DNA of 64,000 nucleotides from Myxococcales bacterium (GTDB lineage Bacteria > Myxococcota_A > Bradymonadia > UBA7976 > UBA1532). Below the pieces are notes generated by a model. That model saw only the letters and a program-made list of their open reading frames with translations. It searched no databases and had not been told where the DNA came from. Made by a program: the position numbers and the translations under genes. The stretch lies in contig JACKDL010000028.1 in NCBI GenBank assembly GCA_020633555.1, positions 6,831 through 70,830 of the forward strand, read 5' to 3'. Positions 1-12,876 of the stretch are shown piece by piece (within the stretch, counting starts at the first letter, position 1; each line of letters opens with the position of its first letter).

Positions 1-2
1 CC

Positions 3-809
3 GCCGCGCTGCGCCTGGACCTGCCCGAGGTGTCCGAGGCCCACGCGCTGGTGAGCCTGCGGGGTGAGCGGCTGTGGCTGCTGGCTCTGCGGCGGCGGTT
101 CCAGGTGCGCCAGGCGGCTCAGGACGCCGCGCCGCTGAGCGCGGGGTTGGCCATCGAGCTGGTGCCCGGCTTCGAGGTGCGCGTCGCGGCCGTGCATCTG
201 CCGGCCGACGTGCTGGGCCTGGAGGGGCCCGGGCTGCCCCCGCAGGCGCTGCTGGGGACCTGTGGGCTGGTGTTCGATCCGCACCCGCGGTTGGTGGCCG
301 GCACGCCGCCGCAGGCGGGGGCGCACTTCTGGGCCACGGGTGGCCAGTGGCGCGCCCGCGTGGCGGGGCAGGTGCACACGCTGGAGGCCGGCGCCCCGCT
401 CGAGGTGGGGGGGCAGACGTTCCAGGCGGTGAACGTACCGCTGGGGCACGCCGGAAACGCCTCGACCCTGGGCGAGCGCCGCGCGCCACTGCACCTCATC
501 GCCTTCCACGACACCGTGCAGGTGCAGCGAGATGGCCTGCCGACGGTGCAGTTGGTGGGGCAGCTTGCGCGCGTGATCTCGGAGCTGGCCAGCGTGGGCC
601 AGCCGCTGGGTTGGGAGAGCCTGGCGCAGCCCCTGTGGCCGCACATCGCGGAGCGCGACGTGCTGCGCAAGCGCTGGGACGGGCTTCTTGGCCGGCTGCG
701 GGAGCGGCTGCGGGCCGAAGGCTTGCCCGAAGATCTGGTGCGGTCGACGCGGGTGGGGCTCGTGGAGCTGGTGCTCCAGCCCGGCGACGTGGTGGACGAT
801 CGCGGCTAG
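3..809 (+). CDS. FHA / winged-helix DNA-binding regulator (5' end outside window)
   Basis: The frame is already open at base 3, so the true start lies left of the window and about 268 C-terminal residues are visible. The first visible residues (LDLPEVSEAHALVSLRG) resemble the Ser-x-x-His core strand of an FHA phosphothreonine-binding domain. A Gly-rich beta-type middle section follows. The last ~90 residues (after 'LPTVQLVGQLARVISELA') look like an OmpR-type winged helix: helices, a basic recognition segment and a final beta hairpin ending in VELVLQPGDVV. Such proteins are usually one-component or Ser/Thr-kinase-linked transcription regulators in myxobacteria. That role is inference. An in-frame GTG at base 30 could serve as a start, but the FHA-like sequence before it argues against it. 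A 6-bp stem (872-877/884-889) in the following gap could be a weak terminator. Confidence 0.6.
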   Translation, partial: AALRLDLPEVSEAHALVSLRGERLWLLALRRRFQVRQAAQDAAPLSAGLAIELVPGFEVRVAAVHLPADVLGLEGPGLPPQALLGTCGLVFDPHPRLVAGTPPQAGAHFWATGGQWRARVAGQVHTLEAGAPLEVGGQTFQAVNVPLGHAGNASTLGERRAPLHLIAFHDTVQVQRDGLPTVQLVGQLARVISELASVGQPLGWESLAQPLWPHIAERDVLRKRWDGLLGRLRERLRAEGLPEDLVRSTRVGLVELVLQPGDVVDDRG

Positions 810-953
810 GGCATCGCGAAAATATCATTGCATTCAGGTGGTTGCTGGCGGCGTGGGGCCGCTGGGGGTTGGGTGGGGGTCCGCCCACCATCCCCTTTGG
901 GTTACGTGACTTCCGTGGCCTGAGACGGCCGGACGACATGCTGGAGGTGGTCG

Positions 954-2774
954 ATGCGCGGTCTGCGCGGTGGTTTGGAAGCGGGTCTGATGCTGGCCCT
1001 GGCGCTGGCCCTGGGGGCCTGTGACGACGGTGGCGAGGGCGGCGGCGCGGGTGGCAGCGGCGGCGCCATCGCCGATCAGGGGCCCGGCGGTGCGGGTGGT
1101 ATGGGCGGCGCCGGTGGTGCCGGTGGTGTCGGTGGTGCCGGTGGGGCCGGAGGCATGGGCGGTGCCGGTGGCATGGGCGGTGCCGGTGGGGCTGGTGGTG
1201 CCGGAGGCATGGGTGGCGCCGGCGGCGCGGGTGGCGCCGGCGGCGTGGGTGGCGCCGGTGGCATGGGCGGCGCCGGTGGCATGGGTGGCGCGGGTGGCAT
1301 GGGCGGCATGGGTGGCGCCGGTGGCATGGGCGGCGCCGGTGGCATGGGCGGCGAAGGCGGCGCCGGCGGTATGGGCGGCGCTGGCGGCATGGGCGGCGAA
1401 GGCGGCATGGGCGGCGAAGGCGGCATGGGCGGCGAAGGCGGCATGGGCGGCATGCCCATGCCTGGGCCGGCTCGGGTGCGCTTCATCCTGCCCACCGAGG
1501 GCGAGGTCAGCATCGGCCGGCCGCTGAACACCCAGCTCGGCGCCTGGCAGTCCACCCGCTACACCGAGATGCCCGTGGGCGAGGCCCGCAACGTCGTCAG
1601 CCTGGACTTCGGCGGCGGCGCGCAGAACTTCTCGCTGGCCGGTCTGGACGCGGGCTTCGACTACTCCATCTGGCTCAGCCCCGTGGCGGAGCAGACCTAC
1701 ATCGTCCGCGACGAGAACCTGCCCGAGGCCGGTGAGGGCCTGACGCTGACCCTCATCAACGACTCGGCGGGCCCGGGCACCGACTACTACTTCGAAGACC
1801 TGGACGGCATGCTGACCCCGGCGGCCGAGGGCGTGCCCACCCGGGGCATGGCCCAGGCCTCCGTGGAGGCCGGCCTGAGCCTGCTGGTGCAGGACGCCGA
1901 GGGCGACGGCACCATGGACCGGCGCCTGCCTCTGCTGGTGCCGCCCAGCCAGCTCGCCGAGCGCCGGGTGTCGGGCTTCGTGAGCGGCGATCAGCTCTTC
2001 ATCGTCACCGATGGGACCTTCTCGCGCCGGGGCGAGCGGACGGCGCCGGTGCCGGCCTTCGACATGCTGCCCGCGGACCAGCAGCGCCTCATGCAGGCGT
2101 ACCACTTCATGGCCGCGCCCGAGGTGCTGCGGTTGACGGCGCTCTTCAACGATCTCAGCGGGTTGCGCGTGTGGGCCCTGGACGAGCTGGCGGCCCGGGT
2201 GCGGGGCCGGCGGGCGCTCGTGGGCGGCCAGAACTGGGGCTTCTCCGTCTCGGACGCCGTGGTGGATCCCTACACGGGCGACCCCTTGGGCGACGCGCCG
2301 GGATCCATCCCCGGGGTCACGTTCTTCATCCCCGACGGGGCCTGGGGCCCCGGGCGGCCGGTGGCCGCGCTGTTCGGCGCGCCGGGCATGAACCCGAGCA
2401 TGGCCATGGGGCGGCTGGAGCCCGCCCAGGCCAACGTGCGCACCGTGGTGGTCTACAACCTGACGAACACGGCCTACCGCCTGGCCCACGGCTCGCAGCA
2501 GGGGTGGGAGTACACCGAGGCCTTCGGGGCGGTGCCCCGCTGGCCCGGGCAGGCGCCCCCCGCGTTCCTCCCGCCCAACGCGCCGCAGATCGGGCTTGCG
2601 GCGGCGGATCAGCCGGGGGTTCTGGGCGTGTGCGCGGCACCCCCGGGCGATCGCGGCAGCCACCTGGCGTTCATCGTGGACGGCCCCAACGGGCCGCAGC
2701 TCCTGATGGACTTCGACCCCGACGGGCCCGCCGGCGAGGCGCTGACGGTCTGCGCCCCGCCGCCCGCGCCCTGA
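954..2774 (+). CDS. Gly-rich-repeat lipoprotein, possible DUF4397-like domains
   Basis: This is a 606-residue predicted lipoprotein. A hydrophobic signal ends in LALGAC, with Cys23 followed by Asp-Asp-Gly. Residues ~25-165 are almost entirely Gly, Ala, Met and Glu in GGAGGMGG-type units and probably form a flexible stalk. The remaining ~440 residues are beta-rich. The segment beginning ARVRFILPTEG and running to FDYSIWLSP has the spacing of a DUF4397-like surface domain, and a second copy may follow near residue 285. That assignment is tentative. The ATG at 954 has GGAGGTG six bases upstream. The gene stands alone, with an AT-rich patch (aaaatatcattgcattc) near 820-836 that may belong to its promoter. 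Function is unknown; the location is predicted to be the envelope or cell surface. Confidence 0.8.
   Translation: MRGLRGGLEAGLMLALALALGACDDGGEGGGAGGSGGAIADQGPGGAGGMGGAGGAGGVGGAGGAGGMGGAGGMGGAGGAGGAGGMGGAGGAGGAGGVGGAGGMGGAGGMGGAGGMGGMGGAGGMGGAGGMGGEGGAGGMGGAGGMGGEGGMGGEGGMGGEGGMGGMPMPGPARVRFILPTEGEVSIGRPLNTQLGAWQSTRYTEMPVGEARNVVSLDFGGGAQNFSLAGLDAGFDYSIWLSPVAEQTYIVRDENLPEAGEGLTLTLINDSAGPGTDYYFEDLDGMLTPAAEGVPTRGMAQASVEAGLSLLVQDAEGDGTMDRRLPLLVPPSQLAERRVSGFVSGDQLFIVTDGTFSRRGERTAPVPAFDMLPADQQRLMQAYHFMAAPEVLRLTALFNDLSGLRVWALDELAARVRGRRALVGGQNWGFSVSDAVVDPYTGDPLGDAPGSIPGVTFFIPDGAWGPGRPVAALFGAPGMNPSMAMGRLEPAQANVRTVVVYNLTNTAYRLAHGSQQGWEYTEAFGAVPRWPGQAPPAFLPPNAPQIGLAAADQPGVLGVCAAPPGDRGSHLAFIVDGPNGPQLLMDFDPDGPAGEALTVCAPPPAP
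1084..1455 (+). repeat. Tandem Gly-Ala-Gly-Gly-Met DNA repeat inside the lipoprotein gene
   Basis: This is a run of imperfect 9-bp and 18-bp units (for example GGTGGCATGGGCGGCGCC) encoding GGAGGMGG and, at the 3' end, GGEGGMGG blocks. The last four GGCGAAGGCGGCATGGGC-type units are nearly identical at DNA level, which suggests recent slippage-driven expansion. The unit length keeps the reading frame, so copy-number change would alter stalk length without destroying the protein. Confidence 0.9.
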
Positions 2775-2804
2775 CGTCCCCGCCAGCCGCCGCGCCCGGG
2801 GCGG

Positions 2805-3620
2805 TCAGGCCTCGGGCGGGGCGTCCAGCAGGCGCCAGCCGCCGCCGTTCCAGGCCAGCACGGCCTCGCTGATGGCGTAGCTCAGGCCCTCCTCGCGGGT
2901 GCGCTCCACGAACGCCCGCAGCTCGGCCACCGCCTCGGGATCGCCGCCGTCGGTGAACACCAGCAGGTCGCGGGCCAGGGGCACGGCGATGGGAGCGCCC
3001 TGCATCTTCTCGGCGAGCTGCTCCCAGATGCTGCCCAGCAGTAGCAGGCTGGCCTCATAGTTGCCGCCCGCCTGGAACATGCGCAGCCGGTCGCCGTGGA
3101 TGGCCACGTCGTTCAGGTCGTTGGCCAGGTTCTGAAGCGCCACCAGCAAGGCGTCCTTGGGGGCGATGGCCGCCTTCTGGAGCTGGCTGCTGCTCACCAC
3201 GGCCATGCTCTGGCCCAGATCGGCCACGAGCATGATGTACAGCTCGCCCACGAAGCCGAAGACCGGCACCTCGCCCTGGCCCACCTGCTCGAACACGGCG
3301 CGCACGTAGTCGATGTGCTTCACCACTGGCCGCAGCGCGGCGTGCAGGGCCGGGCCCTCGGGCACCTTGGGCGGGCCGGCGGCCACCATGGTGGTCAGGA
3401 AGCGCTCCAGGGCCTCCTCGGCGTCGGCACCCTGGCGCACGTCGGTCCAGGGATGCTCCAGCGACAGGGCGTGCTGCCCGCCGTCGGGGTGCTCCACCGT
3501 CAGGTGCAGCGGGCCGTTGACCTCGACCTTCAGCTCGGGGTGGGCGGCGCGCACTTTGGCGGCGAAGGCTGCCGTGAAGCTGTCGGGTGTGTAGCCTGGG
3601 TCGGGGATCTGCGTGGCCAT
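2805..3620 (-). CDS. DUF1444-family (YtpQ-like) cytosolic protein
   Basis: A 271-residue soluble protein with no signal peptide or membrane segment. The layout, with an N-terminal ~90-residue domain of unknown type (HPELKVEVNGPLHLTVEH) and a C-terminal domain with GFVGELYIMLVADLGQSM, resembles the DUF1444/YtpQ family, for which I know no biochemical role. The ATG at 3620 is preferred over one at 3644 because AGGAG sits just upstream, overlapping the TAG stop of the preceding amidase gene (3628-3630). Translation is therefore probably coupled and the gene is the last in the leftward run starting near 12.66 kb. A convergent gap of 30 bp separates it from the Gly-repeat lipoprotein gene. Confidence 0.7.
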   Translation of the reverse strand: MATQIPDPGYTPDSFTAAFAAKVRAAHPELKVEVNGPLHLTVEHPDGGQHALSLEHPWTDVRQGADAEEALERFLTTMVAAGPPKVPEGPALHAALRPVVKHIDYVRAVFEQVGQGEVPVFGFVGELYIMLVADLGQSMAVVSSSQLQKAAIAPKDALLVALQNLANDLNDVAIHGDRLRMFQAGGNYEASLLLLGSIWEQLAEKMQGAPIAVPLARDLLVFTDGGDPEAVAELRAFVERTREEGLSYAISEAVLAWNGGGWRLLDAPPEA

Positions 3621-3627
3621 GGGGCTC

Positions 3628-6600
3628 CTAAGGCGTGAAGACATCGCGGTGGGTGCCGCCGGCCACCACCTCGTCCAGGTGGAAGCGCAGCGGCAGCGTT
3701 TCGTTGGCCAGCCAGAGCTGCACCTGGTCGTCGAAGTGGGGCGAGTCCTTGAGGCCCGACTGGCCGCCCGGGATGACGTTGGTGCCGCTCACCCGGCCGT
3801 CGGGATGGAGGGCAATGACCATCCGCTTCACCGGGCCGGCGCGGTACTCGAACTGGCCGGCGCGGAAGTCCGTGTCGGCGTTGTCCACGGAGTAGTTGTC
3901 GCCGGCCCGAGGGAAGCCCGGCAGGCCCCGGCGCGGATCGCCCGCGGGGAGGTCCTCGGCCAGCGGCAGCCGGTTGGGGGCGATGCCGAACTGGCGCAGC
4001 AGCAGATCGAAGCCCGCCAGGCCGTCCACGTAGGGGGCCAGGATGGACTCGAACCGCACGGTGTGGCGCAGCCCCCACAGCCATGCGTCCATGTCGGCGG
4101 TGCCGAAGCCCCCCTCGCCGCCCTCGGGCTCGGCAGTCAGGGCATCCAGGGCGTCGCGCAGGGCCAGCAGGGCGATCTCGTCGCTGCGCTCCACCACGTC
4201 GGCCGTGCCCAGGTCGTCGAAGAAGCGCGACTCCCCGGTTGCTGGGTCCCACGACACGAGATCCGCCGGGTTGTCGGGGCCCACGCCCTCGAGCAGCCGC
4301 TCCACGTGGCGTGCGATGGCGTACACATCCAGCAGCCGGTGGGCGGGCAGCCAGCCCTCGTCGTCGAAGATCCCGGCCACGAACTCCGAGGCCCAGGCGT
4401 TGAAGATCATGGTCGCGACGGCCGGCGCGCCCTCGTCGGCCCCGGGGGAGTGGTAGAAGGTCTCCACCCCGCTCGCCGCGTCGTAGTCAGTCTCGGCCCA
4501 GGCATCGAGCCGGGCAGCGACCTCGTCGAAGCGGGCAGCGTTCCCGGTGTACAGCGCCGCCACCCGGGCATCGGCGCCTTCCAGATCGCCCTGCGCCGCC
4601 AGGGCCTGCGCCTGGCCGATGACTGTCACCAGGTAGGGGGCCCACAGCACGGCTGCGGCGGACTTCACGTCGGCCTGCACCCGCGCCATGCCCTCCACCG
4701 AGGCCGCGCCCGCCTCGGCCTGCTCGGCCACGAGCTCCGCGATGCGGGCGGCGCGCAGGCCCGGCGACCAGGGGCCGCCCACGTAGATCGGGTCGTCGGC
4801 CAGCGAGCCGTCGAAGGACAGCCCCGAGGGGTCGTTGTTTCCCGACACCACCCAGCCTTCGGGCGGATCCACGGCCCGCGGGAATTCGGCGTAGGGCACC
4901 ATGCAGGCGGCCGGATCCACGTTGGACTCGTCGACGGTGCCGTCGGCGTTCAGCCGTAGCTCGAAGGCGCCGTACAGCGTGCCGTCCAGCACCTGCTGGG
5001 GATCGGCGCCGAGGGCGAAGCGGCGGCCGTCCTCGGTGCGGGGCAGGTGATCGCGGCAGGGCGCGCCGTGGTAGGCGGTGGCCAGCAGCCGGCCGGCGCG
5101 ATCGGCCACGATGAAGTGGCTGCCCATCACCGCCAGCTTGCGGTGGCTCGCCTGGAAGCTGTCCAGATCCTGGGCCTCGGCGAGGCTGTAGTAGGGGCCC
5201 AGCATGTCCTTCACGTCGAGGATGGTGCTGTCCATGCTGATGGCCGCCACCGCGCCGTCGCCGTCCGTGTCACCGGGGAATACGGCGCCTGCGCCCAGGT
5301 TCAGGCCGCCCTCGCTGTCCTCCGGCACCGGCTCGCCTTCGATGGTGAGGAGCCGGCGCCCGTCGAAGGTCTCGAAGCGGGGGATCGTGATCTCGCCGCC
5401 GGCGCTGCCCAGCACGGGCACGGCACGGGTGCTGTAGGTCTCGTCCACCCGGACGACCGGCTGCCATTCACCGGCAAACAGGGTGGCCTCGGGCAGGCCG
5501 TCGGCGCCCAGGCGCACCTCTTCGCGGTAGTAGTCCACGGTGTCGCTGTAGAAGCAGGTGAAGCTCCACGCCACGTGCCCGTTGGTGCCCACCCCCAGGG
5601 GCGGCAGCCCGGCGATGAAGTTGCCCCGTACGTGCCAGTCGTCTCCGCCCAGCACCCCGGTGTCCAGCCCCGCCTGGTGGAAGTAGGGCGGCACGCTGAG
5701 CGGGAGGTGGCCGTCGCCGGCCAGCAGGGTGGCGCCGTCCGCGGTGCGGTCCCCGGTCACGGCCCAGGCGTTCGAGCCGACGGCGCCGGCCTGGCCCCGC
5801 ATGCTGGCGCGCTTCAACCGCGCGCTCAGCTCGCCCAGCATGCCCTGGGGGAAGTGCAGGGCGTGGCCCGCGGCGGTGGGGCGCTCGGGCACGTCGCCCC
5901 GCTTCTGGGCCTGCGTCACGGTGGCGAAGGGGGTCACTGGAGCCACGTCGTGGTAGATGTCGCTCCACAGCCCGGCCAGGCGTTCGGCGCCGTCGGGCAC
6001 GGCGGCGTAGGTGGCCTCGGCCGCCGTCAGCGCCAGGCTGCGCTCGATCTCGCCCTTCGCGCAGCCGCTCTGCTCCACCACCACGGCCGCGAAGGCGGTC
6101 ACGTCCAGCGCCGTGAAGGGCTCGACGAGGTCCGCGGGCTGGCCGCCCAGCAGCGGGCCCGCGACGCGCAGCTCGCTCGGCGGCTCGAAGGTGCCGGCCT
6201 TCACCCCATCGACGTAGAAGTTCACGCCCTCGGCGAAGGCGTCGATCTCGGCCCGACGCTCGGGGGCCATGTGCTCCAGCAGTTTATGGGCCACCAGCGG
6301 CAGTCCGCGGCTTCGGTTGGTGATGTCGCTGTCGATGAGCACGTCGCCCACCAGCTCGCTCAGCTTGCCCAGGGCCAGCCGGCGGGCCAGATCCATCATC
6401 CAGAAGCGGTCGCGCGCCACCAGGAACCCGTGCACCCGGGCCACGTCCGCCCGGTTGGCGCCGTAGACGTGCGGGATGCCCGCCTCGGTGTAGACCACGT
6501 GGACCTCGCCCTGCAGGCCGGGCATCTGCCAGCGAACACCCTCGGCCACGGTGAGTAGCTGGTCGCGGCCCGTGGGCGCGCCGGCGTCGGGGCCCCGGTC

Positions 6601-6750
6601 GGCCGCGCCCTGGTCGACCGGGCCGCCGTCGGTCGCGGCGTCGCCGGGCCCCAGGTCCGCTGGGGGCGTCGTGGGGACAGCATCATCATCGCAGCCGGCG
6701 CCCGCGCAGATCGCGGCGGCCAGCAGCCCGGTCAGGAAGGGACGTCGCAC
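3628..6750 (-). CDS. Penicillin amidase-family (Ntn-hydrolase) lipoprotein
   Basis: A 1,040-residue predicted lipoprotein: signal ending AGAG-Cys20 followed by Asp-Asp-Asp, then a linker rich in Asp, Gly and Gln (residues 25-60). The family hallmark is visible: an N-terminal (alpha) region with GIPHVYGANRADV and RDRFWMMDLARR, then the autoprocessing site GAVGSNAW, where Ser326 would become the catalytic N-terminal serine of the beta chain. Family members hydrolyse amide bonds of acylated beta-lactams or acyl-homoserine lactones. The substrate here cannot be told from sequence. The beta chain continues with LLAGDGHLPL and the downstream Asn/Asp-rich pocket residues (VVSGNNDPSG). The protein is longer than usual (about 750-850 residues) because of extra segments near residues 590-800. 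It lies 57 bp downstream of the CapA-like gene and is coupled to the DUF1444 gene. Confidence 0.88.
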   Translation of the reverse strand: MRRPFLTGLLAAAICAGAGCDDDAVPTTPPADLGPGDAATDGGPVDQGAADRGPDAGAPTGRDQLLTVAEGVRWQMPGLQGEVHVVYTEAGIPHVYGANRADVARVHGFLVARDRFWMMDLARRLALGKLSELVGDVLIDSDITNRSRGLPLVAHKLLEHMAPERRAEIDAFAEGVNFYVDGVKAGTFEPPSELRVAGPLLGGQPADLVEPFTALDVTAFAAVVVEQSGCAKGEIERSLALTAAEATYAAVPDGAERLAGLWSDIYHDVAPVTPFATVTQAQKRGDVPERPTAAGHALHFPQGMLGELSARLKRASMRGQAGAVGSNAWAVTGDRTADGATLLAGDGHLPLSVPPYFHQAGLDTGVLGGDDWHVRGNFIAGLPPLGVGTNGHVAWSFTCFYSDTVDYYREEVRLGADGLPEATLFAGEWQPVVRVDETYSTRAVPVLGSAGGEITIPRFETFDGRRLLTIEGEPVPEDSEGGLNLGAGAVFPGDTDGDGAVAAISMDSTILDVKDMLGPYYSLAEAQDLDSFQASHRKLAVMGSHFIVADRAGRLLATAYHGAPCRDHLPRTEDGRRFALGADPQQVLDGTLYGAFELRLNADGTVDESNVDPAACMVPYAEFPRAVDPPEGWVVSGNNDPSGLSFDGSLADDPIYVGGPWSPGLRAARIAELVAEQAEAGAASVEGMARVQADVKSAAAVLWAPYLVTVIGQAQALAAQGDLEGADARVAALYTGNAARFDEVAARLDAWAETDYDAASGVETFYHSPGADEGAPAVATMIFNAWASEFVAGIFDDEGWLPAHRLLDVYAIARHVERLLEGVGPDNPADLVSWDPATGESRFFDDLGTADVVERSDEIALLALRDALDALTAEPEGGEGGFGTADMDAWLWGLRHTVRFESILAPYVDGLAGFDLLLRQFGIAPNRLPLAEDLPAGDPRRGLPGFPRAGDNYSVDNADTDFRAGQFEYRAGPVKRMVIALHPDGRVSGTNVIPGGQSGLKDSPHFDDQVQLWLANETLPLRFHLDEVVAGGTHRDVFTP

Positions 6751-6773
6751 GCCGGTCCTCCAGATGGTCGTTG

Positions 6774-6789
6774 GCCGGCCACGGCCGGC
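6774..6789 (-). terminator. GC hairpin between the CapA-like and amidase genes
   Basis: GCCGGCC and GGCCGGC form a perfect 7-bp stem separated by AC. There is no T-run after it. It could attenuate transcription between two same-strand genes or be a protein site. It was identified only from symmetry. Confidence 0.25.
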
Positions 6790-6807
6790 GCCAGGGTGAG
6801 GCGGGGT

Positions 6808-8133
6808 TCAGGGGGCGGGGATGAACCAGCCCACGCCCAGGTGTTCCTGGAGGCGGACGTGCTCGGCGGCCCGCTCAGCGTCGTCCAGGTTGGTCTCCAG
6901 GGGTTCCACCCGTGAGGGCTCGTGGAGGGCGGTCACCGGGGTCCAGCCCATGCCGGTGACGCCGCCGTCGCCCAGGCTGACCTTGCCGATGATGCCCACC
7001 TCGTAGACCGTACCCGCGGGGTCGGGCTCGGTGGAGAAGTTGCCCAGGCTGTAGAAGACTGCAGCGTCGCGGGGCACGCCGTCTTCGGTGCGGATCGAGC
7101 AGGTGCCCACGCCGGGAACGTGCTCGGGCTGGTTGACATGGCAGAGCTCGGCCGGCTGCACCACGTGGGGGCCCTCGGCAGAGATCACGTCGGCGCCCAT
7201 CGCGATGATCCGCCGGGCCAGCACCATGAAGTGGGGATCGGGGAAGTGCTCGTACTCGAAGCCCCAGTGCAGCACCACGACCACGTGGTCCACGCCTTCG
7301 GCCCGCGCCGCGTCGATCTGCGCCTGGATGGGGCTGAGATCGATGTCCTCGCCGATGTGGCCGAAGGGCACGATGAACACGTCGTGCTGGGGCTCCAGAT
7401 CCCGCCGATTCAGGCCCCAGGTGAACGACATCAACGCCACGCGCTTGTCGCCCACGGTCACGATGGGCTGATCGTCCACGCCCATGGTGGTGTAGCCCGC
7501 CGCCTCGGCGCCGGCCTTGGTGGAGGTCACCCCCGCCGCGTCCATGTCGTAGGTGTGGTTGTTGTTGAGCTGCAGCACGTCGAAGGGCAGGGCGTCGAAG
7601 ACCTCGGGCGGCATGTTGAACCGCACTGGCAGGCCCTCGCGGGTCACCTCGTGCTCGGCCGAGGCCACACTCTCCAGGTTGCCGATGCGCAGATCCGCCG
7701 CCAGCACGCCGGCGGCCCCGGTGGCGAAGGCGGACCAGTTGTCCGGCACCCACAGCGTGTCGCCGCCGAAGGCGAGCGTGATCCCGTCACCCAGGGGCGG
7801 CAGCGCGTCGTTCATCGCCTCGAAGTGGGCCAGGCTCTCCACCGGTGCGCCCTTGCGCTGCTGGAAGAGCTTGCGCACGTACAGGCCGGCCTCGACATCG
7901 GTGGGGCCCCACGTCTCGGTCTCCCAGCGCACGTCCGCCCAGTTCTCCAGCCCCTCTTCCGGGGTGTAGACCGCGGGGAAGACCGTCGCCGGATCGGGCC
8001 AGGCCGCGTAGGGATCCGCCGCCATGTCGGGCATGCCCTGGTCCACGACGGACGCCGCATCTGAGCCGTCGTCGCAGCCGGAGGCTACGGCGATGGCGAG
8101 CGCGCCGAACCAGAACAAGCGATGGATCCGCAT
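6808..8133 (-). CDS. CapA-like (PGA_cap) metallophosphatase-fold lipoprotein
   Basis: A 441-residue predicted lipoprotein (VASG-Cys20-Asp-Asp-Gly). The mature part matches the CapA / poly-gamma-glutamate capsule family fold. Visible landmarks are LAFGGDTLW, the ADLRIGNLESV strand, LQLNNNHTYDMDAAGV, VVVLHWGFEYEHFP, and HVVQPAEL with YSLGNFS near the C terminus. These are the conserved metal-ligand and active-site signatures of this calcineurin-like family (GD, NxE, NNH, HWG, GPHV, SLGNF). Family members act in capsule polymer synthesis or anchoring, but no capB/capC partner is visible, so a general envelope phosphoesterase role is equally possible. The ATG at 8133 has GGGAGG upstream. The gene follows the TSP3 gene on the same strand after 179 bp that hold no other feature I can support. 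Confidence 0.85.
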   Translation of the reverse strand: MRIHRLFWFGALAIAVASGCDDGSDAASVVDQGMPDMAADPYAAWPDPATVFPAVYTPEEGLENWADVRWETETWGPTDVEAGLYVRKLFQQRKGAPVESLAHFEAMNDALPPLGDGITLAFGGDTLWVPDNWSAFATGAAGVLAADLRIGNLESVASAEHEVTREGLPVRFNMPPEVFDALPFDVLQLNNNHTYDMDAAGVTSTKAGAEAAGYTTMGVDDQPIVTVGDKRVALMSFTWGLNRRDLEPQHDVFIVPFGHIGEDIDLSPIQAQIDAARAEGVDHVVVVLHWGFEYEHFPDPHFMVLARRIIAMGADVISAEGPHVVQPAELCHVNQPEHVPGVGTCSIRTEDGVPRDAAVFYSLGNFSTEPDPAGTVYEVGIIGKVSLGDGGVTGMGWTPVTALHEPSRVEPLETNLDDAERAAEHVRLQEHLGVGWFIPAP

Positions 8134-8312
8134 GCAGAGCCTCCCCGAGAGCCGGCGGACTATAGCGCCGGCCTTGGCCGCGGTGCCAGCGGTGGTCTGG
8201 CGGCCTGGATGTGGCCAGGGTCGAGGGCTTGCTGGGGAGGAATGGGGCGGCCCGGGGCGGGAGCGTGGGAGGAGGCGGCGGAGCCCCGCCCCGGGCTGCG
8301 GAACCGGTGGGG

Positions 8313-12662
<4,350 letters not shown>

Positions 12663-12876
12663 GGCCGCCTCCTCCTCGTGCTGTCGGCCCGCTCGCTGGG
12701 CCACCCGGGGCGCCGCCAACGTCCCGGCAAATGCGAATTTGGAAGCGTCAGAAGATATGGAGTTGTGCAGCTTCGTGGGTGGTGGGTGACCCGGGGCCCG
12801 ATGGATGGTCCGAATTGCGCCGGTCTGGCGCGGCGGGCAGCATCGCAGGACCAAGCACACCCACAGGGGACGCACG

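Noticed and set aside
872..889. GGTGGG/CCCACC hairpin as a definite terminator after the FHA regulator.
   Set aside because: A six-base stem with no T-run in such GC-rich DNA occurs easily by chance; mentioned only as a possibility.
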